The position numbers and the translations under genes are program-made. From UBA5239 sp040391785 (GTDB lineage Bacteria; Verrucomicrobiota; Lentisphaeria; Victivallales; Victivallaceae), in contig JBEBXH010000026.1 in assembly GCA_040391785.1 (NCBI GenBank), positions 1-64,000 of the forward strand: DNA of 64,000 nucleotides, given 5' to 3'. Below are positions 15,141 to 24,042 of this stretch, piece after piece. The notes beneath the pieces were generated by a model. It ran no database searches and was not told the origin of the DNA. It worked only from the letters and a program-made list of their open reading frames with translations. How positions within the stretch are numbered: position 1 is the first letter of the stretch; each line of letters begins with the position of its first letter.

Positions 15141-16811
15141 ATGAAATTTTTAGCTTACCAGAAACGCTGGATCCTGGACGAATCGACGTTCAAGCTCTAC
15201 CGGAAATCGCGGCGCGTCGGCATTACTTATGCCACCAGTTACCGCTCCAGTATGAAGTGTCTCCGGAGCGGTAAAAAGGATTCGCATTTCAAGCAATGGG
15301 TAAGCAGCCGCGACGACATGACCGCCTGCGAGTTCATCACCGATTATGTCGCGCACTGGGCCAAGGAAGCCAACCGGATCGCCCGCGAACTGGCCGCCGG
15401 CAAAAAGTTATTCAAGATCACCGATCCGCGCACCGGCGCGGAGTTCGACGAACTGGACACCGCCGGCGCGGAAAATTACGTCGACGGCTGGGAAGGCGTC
15501 ATCGGTCTCGACGGCAAAAACGTCGAGGTCATCGACGTCGAAAAGGGCATTACCGCGCATGTCGTCCGTTTCAAGAACGGCGCGCGGATCATTTCGCTCT
15601 CCAGCAACCCGCGCGCATTCGCCGGCAAGGGCGGCGACGTGCTGATCGACGAATGGGACCTGCACGAAAATCAGGGAACGATGCTCGATATGGCATTCCC
15701 CTGTACCATCCAGGGCGACCAGCTGGAAATCGTTTCCGCGTTTGACCCGGAGGGTTCGGAACATACCGAATTCGCCAAGCTCTGCGCAGCCTGCGAAAAC
15801 GGCCTGCGCCCGGACATCAGTTTCCACTCGACGAATATTCTCGAGGCCGTCGACGACGGCTATGTGGAAATGATCAACGAGATCAAGCGCGCCAAGGGCC
15901 GTCCCACGCAGACCCGCGAGCAATTCATTGAATCCATGCGGCGCGGCTGCCGTACCAGGGACGCGTTTAACAGCCAGTTCATGTGCATCCCGAACAAGGC
16001 GTCCGGCGAACAGATGATCGCCCCCGGCGACCTGACCGCGGCGCAGCGGAAACTCGACGTCGCCTGGATCCACTGCGAGGGCATGGCGGAGCTGGAAAAG
16101 CACACGCATTTTTTCGAAAAGTCTTACTGGGCCGGGGTGTTCGGCAACGACCGTTTCGCCGTCGGCTGGGACATCGCCGCCACCGGCGACCTGACCGCGA
16201 TGTTCGTCAACCGCCTGCGCGATTCGGACGTTCCCGGCAAGCCGCTGCATGAGCATTTCATGCTGATCACCATGCACCATTGCGAACGGCTCTCACGCCA
16301 GCGCGATGTGCTCGACACCATGCTGGAAAGTTCGTATAACGTGGTCGCGGCCGGCGATAAATCCGGCATCGGCTTCGGCGAATGCACCGAGCTCGAATTG
16401 AAATACCGCGTCAGTAAAGACGAAACGCGTTTTCTCGGGATGAACTTCTCGTCCGTGAAACTGGCGATCGGCACTACCATGCAGGCCGCCTACGAACAGG
16501 GCCGGCAGCATTTGTCCGTCGACATGCCCGAAATTGTGAGCGACGTCGCCGGGATCAAAAAAGAGAAAACCCCGAAGACCAACAAACTGACCTTCGTCGC
16601 GACCAAGAACGAACTGCTGGAGGACAGCCACTGCGACATCGGCTGGGCGGACGGCCTGGCGATCTACGCCGGCGAAAACCTCCGGATCAGTGGCCCGGCC
16701 CGCGCCATGCCGGCCGCCGGCGAACCGCCGAAAGGTTCGCGCCAAGGATTTAACAACCCCAGGAGATTCAACAATGATATGGGAGAAACTGGCCGCCGCC
16801 GTTGGCGCTAA
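15141..16811 (+). CDS. large terminase subunit (Mu gp28-like)
   Basis: 556 aa. An ATPase motif RKSRRVGIT at residues 21-29 takes the place of Walker A, and VLIDE at 167-171 is Walker B. The nuclease half begins near 345 with VGWDIAATGDLTAMF, a typical RNase-H-fold acidic motif, and continues with DKSGIGFG. The enzyme cuts phage DNA and pumps it into the procapsid. AGAGGAAAAG precedes the ATG. The end overlaps the portal gene by 38 bases. Confidence 0.9.
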   Translation: MKFLAYQKRWILDESTFKLYRKSRRVGITYATSYRSSMKCLRSGKKDSHFKQWVSSRDDMTACEFITDYVAHWAKEANRIARELAAGKKLFKITDPRTGAEFDELDTAGAENYVDGWEGVIGLDGKNVEVIDVEKGITAHVVRFKNGARIISLSSNPRAFAGKGGDVLIDEWDLHENQGTMLDMAFPCTIQGDQLEIVSAFDPEGSEHTEFAKLCAACENGLRPDISFHSTNILEAVDDGYVEMINEIKRAKGRPTQTREQFIESMRRGCRTRDAFNSQFMCIPNKASGEQMIAPGDLTAAQRKLDVAWIHCEGMAELEKHTHFFEKSYWAGVFGNDRFAVGWDIAATGDLTAMFVNRLRDSDVPGKPLHEHFMLITMHHCERLSRQRDVLDTMLESSYNVVAAGDKSGIGFGECTELELKYRVSKDETRFLGMNFSSVKLAIGTTMQAAYEQGRQHLSVDMPEIVSDVAGIKKEKTPKTNKLTFVATKNELLEDSHCDIGWADGLAIYAGENLRISGPARAMPAAGEPPKGSRQGFNNPRRFNNDMGETGRRRWR

Positions 16812-18276
16812 ACTCCGGCCGCTGTTCGGCAAGTATGCGCAGCTCGAGCTGGTCGACCGTTACCGTTATACCTCGCCCGGCGAACTAACGCCGGAGCGCC
16901 TCGGCTCGATCATCGACGCCGCCGACCATGGCGATATCGATCAGCTGATGCTGGTCGCGCTGGAGATTGAGACCGGCAACTGGGACATCCAGCACTCCAT
17001 GTCCACCCGGCGCAACGCTCTGTGCGGCTGCGCCTGGGAAATCCGCCCCGCCGACGAGGAAAATCCGGACGCGGTCGAACTGGCGGAGCGCCTCAAGGAT
17101 GACCTGAAATACACCGGCATGACCAGCGACTGCGAGAGTTTTCAGAAACTGCTGCGTTCCATGACCTCGGCCGCGATCGCACCGTTTACCGTGGCGGAAA
17201 TCATCTGGAGCCCCGGCGGCGGCATCGCCGGCTTTTCTCCGCTGGAAGGCTGGCACTTCACCATGCGCAATTCGCTGGACATCCGCCTGGTCACCAGCGA
17301 CCACGCCGAGGGCGTCGAACTGGAGCCCCATAAGTTCCTGATCCACCGCCTTGGCAACACCGTCAACCCGCTGCGCGACGGCACGATCCGCACGCTGGCC
17401 TGGCTGCACGTGTTCCAGAACTACCCGGTCAAGGACCTGCTGGCGTTCGTGGAACGCTACGGCATGCCGTTCGTAGTCGGCCGGGTCGGCGAGGCCGCCT
17501 GGGAAAAGGACCGCGACCTGATTCGCAGTCTGATCCGCAACTTCGGGCCGTCCGGCGGCGGCGTCTTTTCCAAGGCCGTTGAAATCGAATTGCTGCAGGC
17601 TGCCAACAACACCGGCGACGTTTATTTCAGGCTGCTCGAGTACACCGGCCAGGCGATCACCAAAGTGCTGCTGGGTCAGCTCGCTTCCAGTTCCGATTCG
17701 TCCGGCCTCTCCGGCGGCGATGCCCAGAGCGAAGTCCGCCAGGATATCCTCTCCGCCGACGCCCGGGCGATCGAGGACACCATCAACACCCAGTTGATCC
17801 TGCCCTGGACGCTGTTTCACGGCGGCACCCCGGAGCTGGCCCCGCGCCTGGCGATCCTGAGCGATCCGCCGGAGGACGCGGCCAAACACGCCGCCGTCGT
17901 GGAAACGCTTTACCGGGCCGGCCTGGAGGCCGATCCCGCCGAAGTCGGGAAAAAGTGCGGCTTCACGCTTACCCGCCGCGAAATGCCTGCGCAAACGCCT
18001 GGAATGGGCGGTTATAACTCATTCGCCATGTCCGCCGACGATGAAAAGGGACGCATGGTCGACCAGTGGCTCGGCAATTTCGCGCAGCAGCTGGAGGCGC
18101 TCTCCGCCGACGATGACCTGAGCGAGGCCGAATTCGCGGCCAAACTGGAAACCCTGCTCGCCGCGCCGCCGATCGACACCGACGTGTTCGCAGCGGCCGT
18201 CCAGCGCGAACTGGCTGCCGGCGTCATTGCCGGCATGCGCAAAGCGAGGCGCGGGAAACATGAGCAAAACGATTGA
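16774..18276 (+). CDS. portal protein (Mu gp29-like, DUF935)
   Basis: 500 aa from ATG 16774, chosen because AGGAGATTC precedes it; the open frame upstream lies inside the terminase gene. DUF935 features include the GNWDIQHSMSTRRNAL block and the EYTGQAITKVLLGQ segment. Twelve copies would form the portal ring at the unique head vertex through which DNA enters and leaves. Gene order terminase-portal-gp7-like is that of Mu (gp28-29-30). Confidence 0.88.
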   Translation: MIWEKLAAAVGAKLRPLFGKYAQLELVDRYRYTSPGELTPERLGSIIDAADHGDIDQLMLVALEIETGNWDIQHSMSTRRNALCGCAWEIRPADEENPDAVELAERLKDDLKYTGMTSDCESFQKLLRSMTSAAIAPFTVAEIIWSPGGGIAGFSPLEGWHFTMRNSLDIRLVTSDHAEGVELEPHKFLIHRLGNTVNPLRDGTIRTLAWLHVFQNYPVKDLLAFVERYGMPFVVGRVGEAAWEKDRDLIRSLIRNFGPSGGGVFSKAVEIELLQAANNTGDVYFRLLEYTGQAITKVLLGQLASSSDSSGLSGGDAQSEVRQDILSADARAIEDTINTQLILPWTLFHGGTPELAPRLAILSDPPEDAAKHAAVVETLYRAGLEADPAEVGKKCGFTLTRREMPAQTPGMGGYNSFAMSADDEKGRMVDQWLGNFAQQLEALSADDDLSEAEFAAKLETLLAAPPIDTDVFAAAVQRELAAGVIAGMRKARRGKHEQND

Positions 18277-19570
18277 AACCTGGCTCGAAAACCGCGTCAG
18301 CGCGCTGACCGGCAAGTCGCAGAAAGAACTGACCGACATGGGCGTGCAGCTGAATTCACACGCATTCATGGTGGCGAAGGAGACCGAGGCCCGGATCATC
18401 GACAAGATCCGCCCGGTATTCGACGCCTACAGCGCCAACAAAATCACCATGCACGACGCCCAGCGGCAGCTGCGCGAACTGGTTTCCGGTGAAGCCGGCG
18501 ACATCACCCGGTCGCTGGCCGTCAAGGCCCGCGCCGAATTCGTCCTGCGCACCCAGAAGCAGATGGCCCAGGCTGTCGGCGAGTGGAAGGAAATGATGGA
18601 CCCGGCCGTCAAGTCGGTTTATCCGTTCCTGATCTACCACACCAACAAGGACGGTTTCGTCCGGCCCTCGCACAAGGCGCTCGACGGCAACGTTTATTCC
18701 AAGGATGATCCGTTCCTGCGGAGCCACTGGCCCGGCAGCTGGGATTATAACTGCCGCTGCTGGGGCGAGGAATGCACCGCCGAACGCGCCGCAAAACTCG
18801 GCGTGGTGCCAATGTCGCCCAAGCCCGTTTACGACGCGGAGAGCGGTTTCGCATTCAACCCCGCCGACGCGTTCAGCGTGAACGATCTGACTGCGGAGCT
18901 GGAGCCGAAAACGCGCCAGATGATCCTGGACGACATCACCGGCGCGATCCGCTCCGGCAAGTTAAAGAAAATCGGCCTCATGGTCGGCAACGCGCAAAAA
19001 CCGTTCCCCAAGGCTGATTTGAACGGCCTCGGCAACATGACCAAAGCGATGCGGCAGCACCAGGCAGCCGCCGAGAAATCGGTCAAAGCCGCGGGGCTCG
19101 ACCCGGCAAAAATGCCCGATTACAAAGCCCAGGAAGCCGCTTACAAAACGGCCAAAGCGCCGGACCTGCACACGCTGCCGTCCGGTGTGTCCGCCTCGGT
19201 TAAAGTCGGCGAATTCTCCCCGGAAGCGATGAAAGCGATGGGGTTGCCCGGCCAGAAACTCGAAATCGTGCTGGAAACCGGCACCAAAGAGTTCGGACTG
19301 GCGCACAATTGGCAGCACCATAAAGAGGTGTTCACCCGGCCGGACCTCGGCGAGAAGATCATCAAGGCCACGCTGGGGAACCCGAAAGCGGAAATCGTCG
19401 TCAGTTTGAAAAATGCCGGCAAAGGGATGGTTTCCCGGGTGGTGACCGTCCACGATCCGCGGACCGGCGCGTACTGCGTCGGCAAGATCGACGCCGGCGA
19501 CAAGTTCCAGATCATGAGCTACCACCGCGCCCCGGTCGCATACGGCAACAAACAATGGGAACTGCAGTAA
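18260..19570 (+). CDS. Mu F-like head morphogenesis protein with C-terminal PBECR-like nuclease domain
   Basis: 436 aa from ATG 18260, overlapping the portal gene by 17 bases. Residues about 85-180 form the SPP1 gp7 / Mu gpF domain, including FVRPSHKALDG and the closing SWDYNCRCW signature. After a spacer, residues about 300-436 (LPGQKLEIVLETGTKEFG, HHKEVF, NPKAEIVV, VTVHDPRTGAYCVGKI, IMSYHRAP) resemble the phage-associated Barnase/EndoU/ColicinE5/RelE-like (PBECR) RNase domains that are often fused to gp7-type head proteins. If so, the protein enters the host with the DNA and attacks RNA. The head domain is secure; the nuclease part is a pattern match. Confidence 0.85.
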   Translation: MSKTIETWLENRVSALTGKSQKELTDMGVQLNSHAFMVAKETEARIIDKIRPVFDAYSANKITMHDAQRQLRELVSGEAGDITRSLAVKARAEFVLRTQKQMAQAVGEWKEMMDPAVKSVYPFLIYHTNKDGFVRPSHKALDGNVYSKDDPFLRSHWPGSWDYNCRCWGEECTAERAAKLGVVPMSPKPVYDAESGFAFNPADAFSVNDLTAELEPKTRQMILDDITGAIRSGKLKKIGLMVGNAQKPFPKADLNGLGNMTKAMRQHQAAAEKSVKAAGLDPAKMPDYKAQEAAYKTAKAPDLHTLPSGVSASVKVGEFSPEAMKAMGLPGQKLEIVLETGTKEFGLAHNWQHHKEVFTRPDLGEKIIKATLGNPKAEIVVSLKNAGKGMVSRVVTVHDPRTGAYCVGKIDAGDKFQIMSYHRAPVAYGNKQWELQ

Positions 19571-19724
19571 AAAAAATTGCGGAACCCAGTTAATCCGTCA
19601 ACATGTGACCGCGCGAAACCGGATTCCGCCATTGCTATTATTCTACATCCAAACCCCGAAAAAGTCAAGCGGCAACGTGCCGCTGCGAAGGACTTTAAGG
19701 GAAAATCGCAAAAGGTTTGCGCAA

Positions 19725-20861
19725 ATGAAAATTATCGGTTTATCTCCCCCCGCCGGCCGGCTGCTGCATGACGGGATTGCCTTCGACGCCGCCGGTGACG
19801 GCACAGTCGAGCGCGACGAAAACAACGTCCCAGCCGCCTGGCGCGTCCTTTCCGAAGGCTCGAATCCGCTGATCAAAAACGGCGTCCCCGGCGAAATCAT
19901 CCTCTCCGCCGATGACATGGACTCGATCGTCAAGTATTACACCGACAAAGGGGAAAGAATTCCGGTCGACTCCCGGCATTACCTCTACCGCCTCGGCAAT
20001 TTGAAAAAGCTGGATGAGGCTGAAATCGCCAAACTCATGCCGACGAAAGTCGCGGCCATGGGTTACGGCGGCATCGAACGCCGCGGCGGCGAGTTGTGGA
20101 TCAACGACGTCCAGTGGAACCCCACCGCCTACGAGCTCATGAAAGAGGGGATTTTCAAGTATTTCAGCCCGGCCCTGCGCGGCCTGGCCAAACCGCCGCT
20201 GCGCCTCACCAGCGTAGCGTTGGAAAACGAACCGAGCATCAACCATCTCGACGCCCTGGCGGCGTCCGCAGACGATAACCTGTCCGACTCCGACGAGCCG
20301 GACGCCACCCCCACAAGGAGGTCATCCATGACCAGGCTTGAAAAAGCTATTGCCGGGCTGATAGGGCGCGATTCGATCGCCCTCGAAGCGGAAGGACCGG
20401 CAGCCGACGCTGCCACTGCAATCGAAAGCAAAACCAAGCTGCTCGCCGCACTCCGCGAAGCGCTGAAACTCTCCGATGATGTCAGCGACAGCGAACTCGC
20501 CGGTGCACTGAAAGGCGCGATCGAAAAGGCCGGCGGCTACGATGCGATGAAAACGGAACTCGACAACGTCAAGGCCGAGCAGGAAACCGCCAAGCGCGAC
20601 GACCTGGTCCAGAAAGGTCTGGACGAAGGCAAGCTCACCGAGGACACCGCCGAGAAATGGGCCAAAAAGCAGGATTCCGAAGCCCTGGCGGCGTATCTCG
20701 AACACGCCCCGGTCGTCGTGCCGCTGGACAAGGTCAACCGCAAGAAACTGCCGGAAACCCCGAACAAGGACGAGGTCGCACTTTCGGCGGACGATGAAAA
20801 AGCGATCGGCTTTTTCGGCTTCGACAAAGAAAAATACCTCGACGCAAAGAAAGGAAAATAA
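19725..20861 (+). CDS. head maturation protease (Mu gpI-like) with scaffold tail
   Basis: 378 aa from ATG 19725. The upstream open frame lacks a start site and is excluded. The first 190 residues (AGRLLHDGIAFDA, IPVDSRHYLY, LWINDVQWNPTAYELMKEGIFKYFSPALRG) match the Mu-like prophage I protease. The C-terminal 177 residues are helical, acidic scaffold. The ribosome-binding site and start are embedded in GGTTTGCGCAAATG (19714-19727), one of the prophage-wide palindromes. In Mu the protease cleaves the scaffold and itself during capsid maturation. An internal gene starts at 20328. Confidence 0.82.
   Translation: MKIIGLSPPAGRLLHDGIAFDAAGDGTVERDENNVPAAWRVLSEGSNPLIKNGVPGEIILSADDMDSIVKYYTDKGERIPVDSRHYLYRLGNLKKLDEAEIAKLMPTKVAAMGYGGIERRGGELWINDVQWNPTAYELMKEGIFKYFSPALRGLAKPPLRLTSVALENEPSINHLDALAASADDNLSDSDEPDATPTRRSSMTRLEKAIAGLIGRDSIALEAEGPAADAATAIESKTKLLAALREALKLSDDVSDSELAGALKGAIEKAGGYDAMKTELDNVKAEQETAKRDDLVQKGLDEGKLTEDTAEKWAKKQDSEALAAYLEHAPVVVPLDKVNRKKLPETPNKDEVALSADDEKAIGFFGFDKEKYLDAKKGK
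20328..20861 (+). CDS. nested in-frame scaffold protein (Mu gpZ-like)
   Basis: Inside the protease gene, AAGGAGGT (20315-20322) lies five bases before an in-frame ATG at 20328, the best ribosome-binding site in the region. It gives a separate 177-aa helical, acidic protein equal to the protease C-terminus. This repeats the Mu I/Z and lambda C/Nu3 design, where the scaffold is made in excess from an internal start. A short Pro/Thr-rich linker (DEPDATPTRRS) marks the border between protease and scaffold. Confidence 0.75.
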   Translation: MTRLEKAIAGLIGRDSIALEAEGPAADAATAIESKTKLLAALREALKLSDDVSDSELAGALKGAIEKAGGYDAMKTELDNVKAEQETAKRDDLVQKGLDEGKLTEDTAEKWAKKQDSEALAAYLEHAPVVVPLDKVNRKKLPETPNKDEVALSADDEKAIGFFGFDKEKYLDAKKGK

Positions 20862-20863
20862 TC

Positions 20864-21235
20864 ATGGCTGCTCTTACCGCTCCCCGAAATACCGAAGAAC
20901 GTATCCCGAAAACCCGTGTTTTTGAGGTTGCCGCCACAATTTTCGCCGGTTCGCTGGTCGCCCTCAACGCCGAAGGCAGGGCCGTCCCCGCGGCCGACAC
21001 CGCCGGGCTGAAAGTCGCCGGCCGCGCCGAAAACAATGCCGCCGCGGGCGAACGAGTCGAAGTGACCATCGGCTGCTTCGAATTCGCCGCCACCGGCATC
21101 ACTGCCGCCGACATCGGCGTGGAGGTGTTCGCCGTTGACGACCAGACCGTCGCCAAAACCTCCACTAACAGCGTCTCCGCCGGCACCGTTTTCGCCGTCG
21201 ACGCCGACGGTGTGTGGATCAACATCAACAATTAA
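20864..21235 (+). CDS. head decoration protein
   Basis: 123 aa. Ala/Val-rich, beta-strand pattern with VAGRAENNAAAGERVEVTIG and AVDDQTVAKTSTNSVSAGTVFAV, typical of the DUF2190/capsid-cement fold found just before Mu-type capsid genes. Starts two bases after the protease stop with GGAAAATA before ATG. It would stabilise the expanded head. Confidence 0.65.
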   Translation: MAALTAPRNTEERIPKTRVFEVAATIFAGSLVALNAEGRAVPAADTAGLKVAGRAENNAAAGERVEVTIGCFEFAATGITAADIGVEVFAVDDQTVAKTSTNSVSAGTVFAVDADGVWININN

Positions 21236-21251
21236 TAAAAGGTTTGCGCAA

Positions 21252-22172
21252 ATGAAATTCACCAAAGAGACTTTGACCGCGATCAAAACCTCGTTTGTCC
21301 TTAAATTCACCGAAGCCATGATGCAGGCGAAAGCCAACTCGATTTACGCCGAGTTCTGCACCGACGTCGGCGACGCCGATTTCCAGATCATCGAAGTGCC
21401 GTTCCTCGAACAGTTCGCCTTCATGCGCGAATGGATCGGCGACCGCAAGATCAAAAACCTGCAGGAAAAAGTCCTGCGCATCGTTGAAAAAGCCTGGGAA
21501 GAAACCGTCGGCATCTCGCAGCGCGACCTGGAGACCGGGGCCTGGAAACAGAAAGGCTCGATCATTGCCGCAATGGGCAAGGCCGGCGAAATGCTGTGGG
21601 ATAAACTCTTTTTCGACGCGATCATCAAGCCACCGGCCTGGATCGACAGTAAGCCGTTTTTCTCCGACAACCGCAAATACGGCGACGGCAAGGACGCCGG
21701 TGTGATCTGCAATGTCACCGAAGCTGATCTCTCCTTTGACAGTTTCGGCGCGGCCTATGAGGCCATGTCCAGCTACACCGGAGCCGCCGGCATCGCCCTG
21801 GAAGTGAACCCGACGCATTTGCTGGTCGGTCCCTCCCTCTATGACCGTGCAAAGGAGATCCTGGAGTCGGAAAAGATCCGCGACGCCAACAACGTCGAAG
21901 TCAACAACCCGCACCGTGGCAAAGTGAAGATTGCCAAGTCGCTGAAACTGGTTGGCAAAAACGCGAAATACTGGTTCATGGCGGACAACAGCGGCGTGAT
22001 CAAGCCAGTGATGATGCAGAAAAGCAAACTCGCCGAAATGGTCATGTTCAACCAGCCGACCGATGAAATGGTATTCATGACCGGCAAAGCGCTGTTCGGC
22101 ACTACCGCCTACGGCAACGCGGCCGCTGCATTCCCGCATCTGATCTACCGTGGCGGCAAGGCCACCGCATAA
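21252..22172 (+). CDS. major capsid protein (Mu gpT-like)
   Basis: 306 aa. Opens MKFTKETLTAIKTSFVLKF and continues with the gpT-family core (FGAAYEAMSSY, LEVNPTHLLVGPSLYDRAKEIL, VVxSLKL-like strands), ending LIYRGGKA. ATG 21252 lies in GGTTTGCGCAAATG, the same start-site palindrome as the protease gene. The open frame upstream of this ATG overlaps the decoration gene and is not used. HK97-fold shell protein. High confidence from order and length. Confidence 0.88.
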   Translation: MKFTKETLTAIKTSFVLKFTEAMMQAKANSIYAEFCTDVGDADFQIIEVPFLEQFAFMREWIGDRKIKNLQEKVLRIVEKAWEETVGISQRDLETGAWKQKGSIIAAMGKAGEMLWDKLFFDAIIKPPAWIDSKPFFSDNRKYGDGKDAGVICNVTEADLSFDSFGAAYEAMSSYTGAAGIALEVNPTHLLVGPSLYDRAKEILESEKIRDANNVEVNNPHRGKVKIAKSLKLVGKNAKYWFMADNSGVIKPVMMQKSKLAEMVMFNQPTDEMVFMTGKALFGTTAYGNAAAAFPHLIYRGGKATA

Positions 22173-22181
22173 GGAGGCGCT

Positions 22182-22607
22182 ATGTACGCTGCCGTCGAGG
22201 ATTTGAAAAAACGGATCGGCGACCTGTATGCGGATTTGTATATCGCCCCGGACGGCAGCGCCATGGACACCGACGCCGCCGATGACCTGGATGCCGCCGC
22301 CGCCGAAATCAACGGCCGGATCTGCAAGCGCTACCAGGTGCCGGTGACGTCGCCCGGCGCGCTGCCGCTCCTCAAGTCGTGGACGGTGACGCTGGCCGAG
22401 GAACTCGCCTGGGCCAGGAGCGGCAAGCCAGATACCCCGGAAAACGTCAAGCGCCGCGTCGACAACATCCGCAAGCAATTGGACGCCGTGGCGGAGGGCA
22501 GCATGTCGCTGGACGCTGCCGAGGCCGTCAATACCACCACCGCCGGGCTCGTCCTGCAATGCGACGAGCCGCTTTTCACCAAGAAAAAATTGCGGCGTTT
22601 CCGCTGA
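22182..22607 (+). CDS. head-tail connector (Mu gp36-like, DUF1320)
   Basis: 141 aa. YAAVEDLKKRIGD at the start, INGRICKRYQVPV in the centre and a helical C-terminus are DUF1320 hallmarks. AAGGAGG precedes the ATG. These proteins sit under the portal and join head to tail. Confidence 0.8.
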   Translation: MYAAVEDLKKRIGDLYADLYIAPDGSAMDTDAADDLDAAAAEINGRICKRYQVPVTSPGALPLLKSWTVTLAEELAWARSGKPDTPENVKRRVDNIRKQLDAVAEGSMSLDAAEAVNTTTAGLVLQCDEPLFTKKKLRRFR

Positions 22608-22620
22608 TCCCGGAGGTTCT

Positions 22621-23178
22621 ATGCTTACCGTCTGCCGCATCGACAACAAAAGCACCGCGGCGGCGCTGTCCGGGCTGATGGAGAAACTGGCCGACCCGGG
22701 GCCGTTCCACCGCACCTGGGCCGCGGCCGTGGCGAACGACGCCCGGATCAGTGCCCGCGGCAAGGGCGGCCGGCGCTTCTGGCGCGATCAGATCGCCGGC
22801 ACCATCGAGGTCGAATACCTCGACGACGGCGCGCTGGTTTTCACCGAGAGCGCGGTCGCCGCCCACAAGGAATACGGCGGCCCGATCAAGGCCAAATACC
22901 AGCAGTCGCTGACCGTGCCGTTCGCCCAGGCGGCGCGCGGCAAGAGCGTCAAGCAGATGGAAGCCGCCAAGGGCAAGAAGATCTTCCGCATCCGGAGCAA
23001 AAAGGGCAACGCCGTGCTCGGGTACTCGCGCAAAAAAGGCAAGAAAACCGAGTTCGTCGGGCTCTATGCGCTGGTCAAGGAAACGCGGCCGCAGCGCCCC
23101 GATCCGTGGTGGCCCACCGCCGACCAGGTGCTCGAACGCGGCGTCGAACACGCCGGAATCTGGCTGAACAAGGAGTAA
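22621..23178 (+). CDS. virion morphogenesis / tail completion protein
   Basis: 185 aa. The ...YLDDGALVFTESAVAAHKEYGGPIKAKYQQSLTVPF segment resembles the HK97-gp10/Mu gpG type of tail-completion proteins, in which the phrase H-x-YGG marks the core. The C-terminal part is basic (RSKKGNAVLGYSRKKGKK). GGAGGT precedes ATG 22621. Confidence 0.6.
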   Translation: MLTVCRIDNKSTAAALSGLMEKLADPGPFHRTWAAAVANDARISARGKGGRRFWRDQIAGTIEVEYLDDGALVFTESAVAAHKEYGGPIKAKYQQSLTVPFAQAARGKSVKQMEAAKGKKIFRIRSKKGNAVLGYSRKKGKKTEFVGLYALVKETRPQRPDPWWPTADQVLERGVEHAGIWLNKE

Positions 23179-23183
23179 ACCAA

Positions 23184-23636
23184 ATGCCATTTCACCCATT
23201 GATCGACATCGCCGTCGACATCGCCCGGCAGATGAACGAAACCAAAAAGTTCCGCAAAGTCCTGATCAGCTCCGCCACCAACACCTCGCAGGTTTATGAC
23301 TCGCTCGAGGCGCTGGTCGCGCTGCCGGCTGCGATCGTCTGTTTCGGCGACCTGGAGTACGACGACAACAATCTGGTCCGCACCGCCCGCCCGATCATCA
23401 TCGTGGCCGACCAGTACCGCAAGGGCATGGAGGCCAAAGCCGGCGGCGTCTGGGCGCTGCTGAAAATCGTCGAGGGCCTGTTCCTCCCGGAAGTCACCGA
23501 CGAGGGCGGCGCGGCCATCCCCGACGTGCTGGGGATCGAATTCGGCCTGGCCGGATCCACGCCGGTCGAGAGTGATTCGGCCAACATCAGCGCCTATGCA
23601 ATCACGCTGCAGGGCAAGGAGTTTTTAAACAAATGA
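23184..23636 (+). CDS. minor tail / connector protein (Mu gp37 position)
   Basis: 150 aa from ATG 23184 (AAGGAG upstream). Alpha/beta pattern FRKVLISSATNTSQVYDSLEALVALPAAIVCFG. Position and size fit the DUF1834-like tail terminator that follows gpG-like proteins. Assignment is by position. Confidence 0.55.
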   Translation: MPFHPLIDIAVDIARQMNETKKFRKVLISSATNTSQVYDSLEALVALPAAIVCFGDLEYDDNNLVRTARPIIIVADQYRKGMEAKAGGVWALLKIVEGLFLPEVTDEGGAAIPDVLGIEFGLAGSTPVESDSANISAYAITLQGKEFLNK

Positions 23637-23643
23637 GGTTATC

Positions 23644-24042
23644 ATGAAAAATATCGGAAAGGCGGTGCTTTTCCCCGGCACAAAGGACGAAGTCTGGGGC
23701 ATCTGCGAATCGCAGGACCTGGCGACCGAGGCCAACAAAAAAGAGATCGACAACGGCGAAGGCGACACCGTCGCCATTCTGTACACCAACTGCGGCAAGC
23801 GCAAATATTCCGCCGTGTTCACCCCGCTGGACGTCGAGGGATCCATCGTCAAGCAAATCAAGGAGGAGGACCTGATCGGCACCAAAATGCCGGTCGAATT
23901 CCTCGACGGCGACCCGATCGATTATTACATCGACAGCGCCACCATCAAACGCAAAAAAGGCGACACCGCCGAATTCACCCTCGACGGTTATTATTACCCG
24001 AAAGTCGAGGACAAAGTCACCACCGGCGGAGGCGGTGAATAA
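23644..24042 (+). CDS. major tail tube protein
   Basis: 132 aa. Beta-rich with a long loop (ATEANKKEIDNGEGDTVAI) and the final strands FTLDGYYYPKV, fitting a siphovirus tail-tube fold. It lies directly before a chaperone-like gene and the tape measure gene, the usual order. No tail sheath gene occurs anywhere, so the tail is non-contractile. Confidence 0.6.
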   Translation: MKNIGKAVLFPGTKDEVWGICESQDLATEANKKEIDNGEGDTVAILYTNCGKRKYSAVFTPLDVEGSIVKQIKEEDLIGTKMPVEFLDGDPIDYYIDSATIKRKKGDTAEFTLDGYYYPKVEDKVTTGGGGE

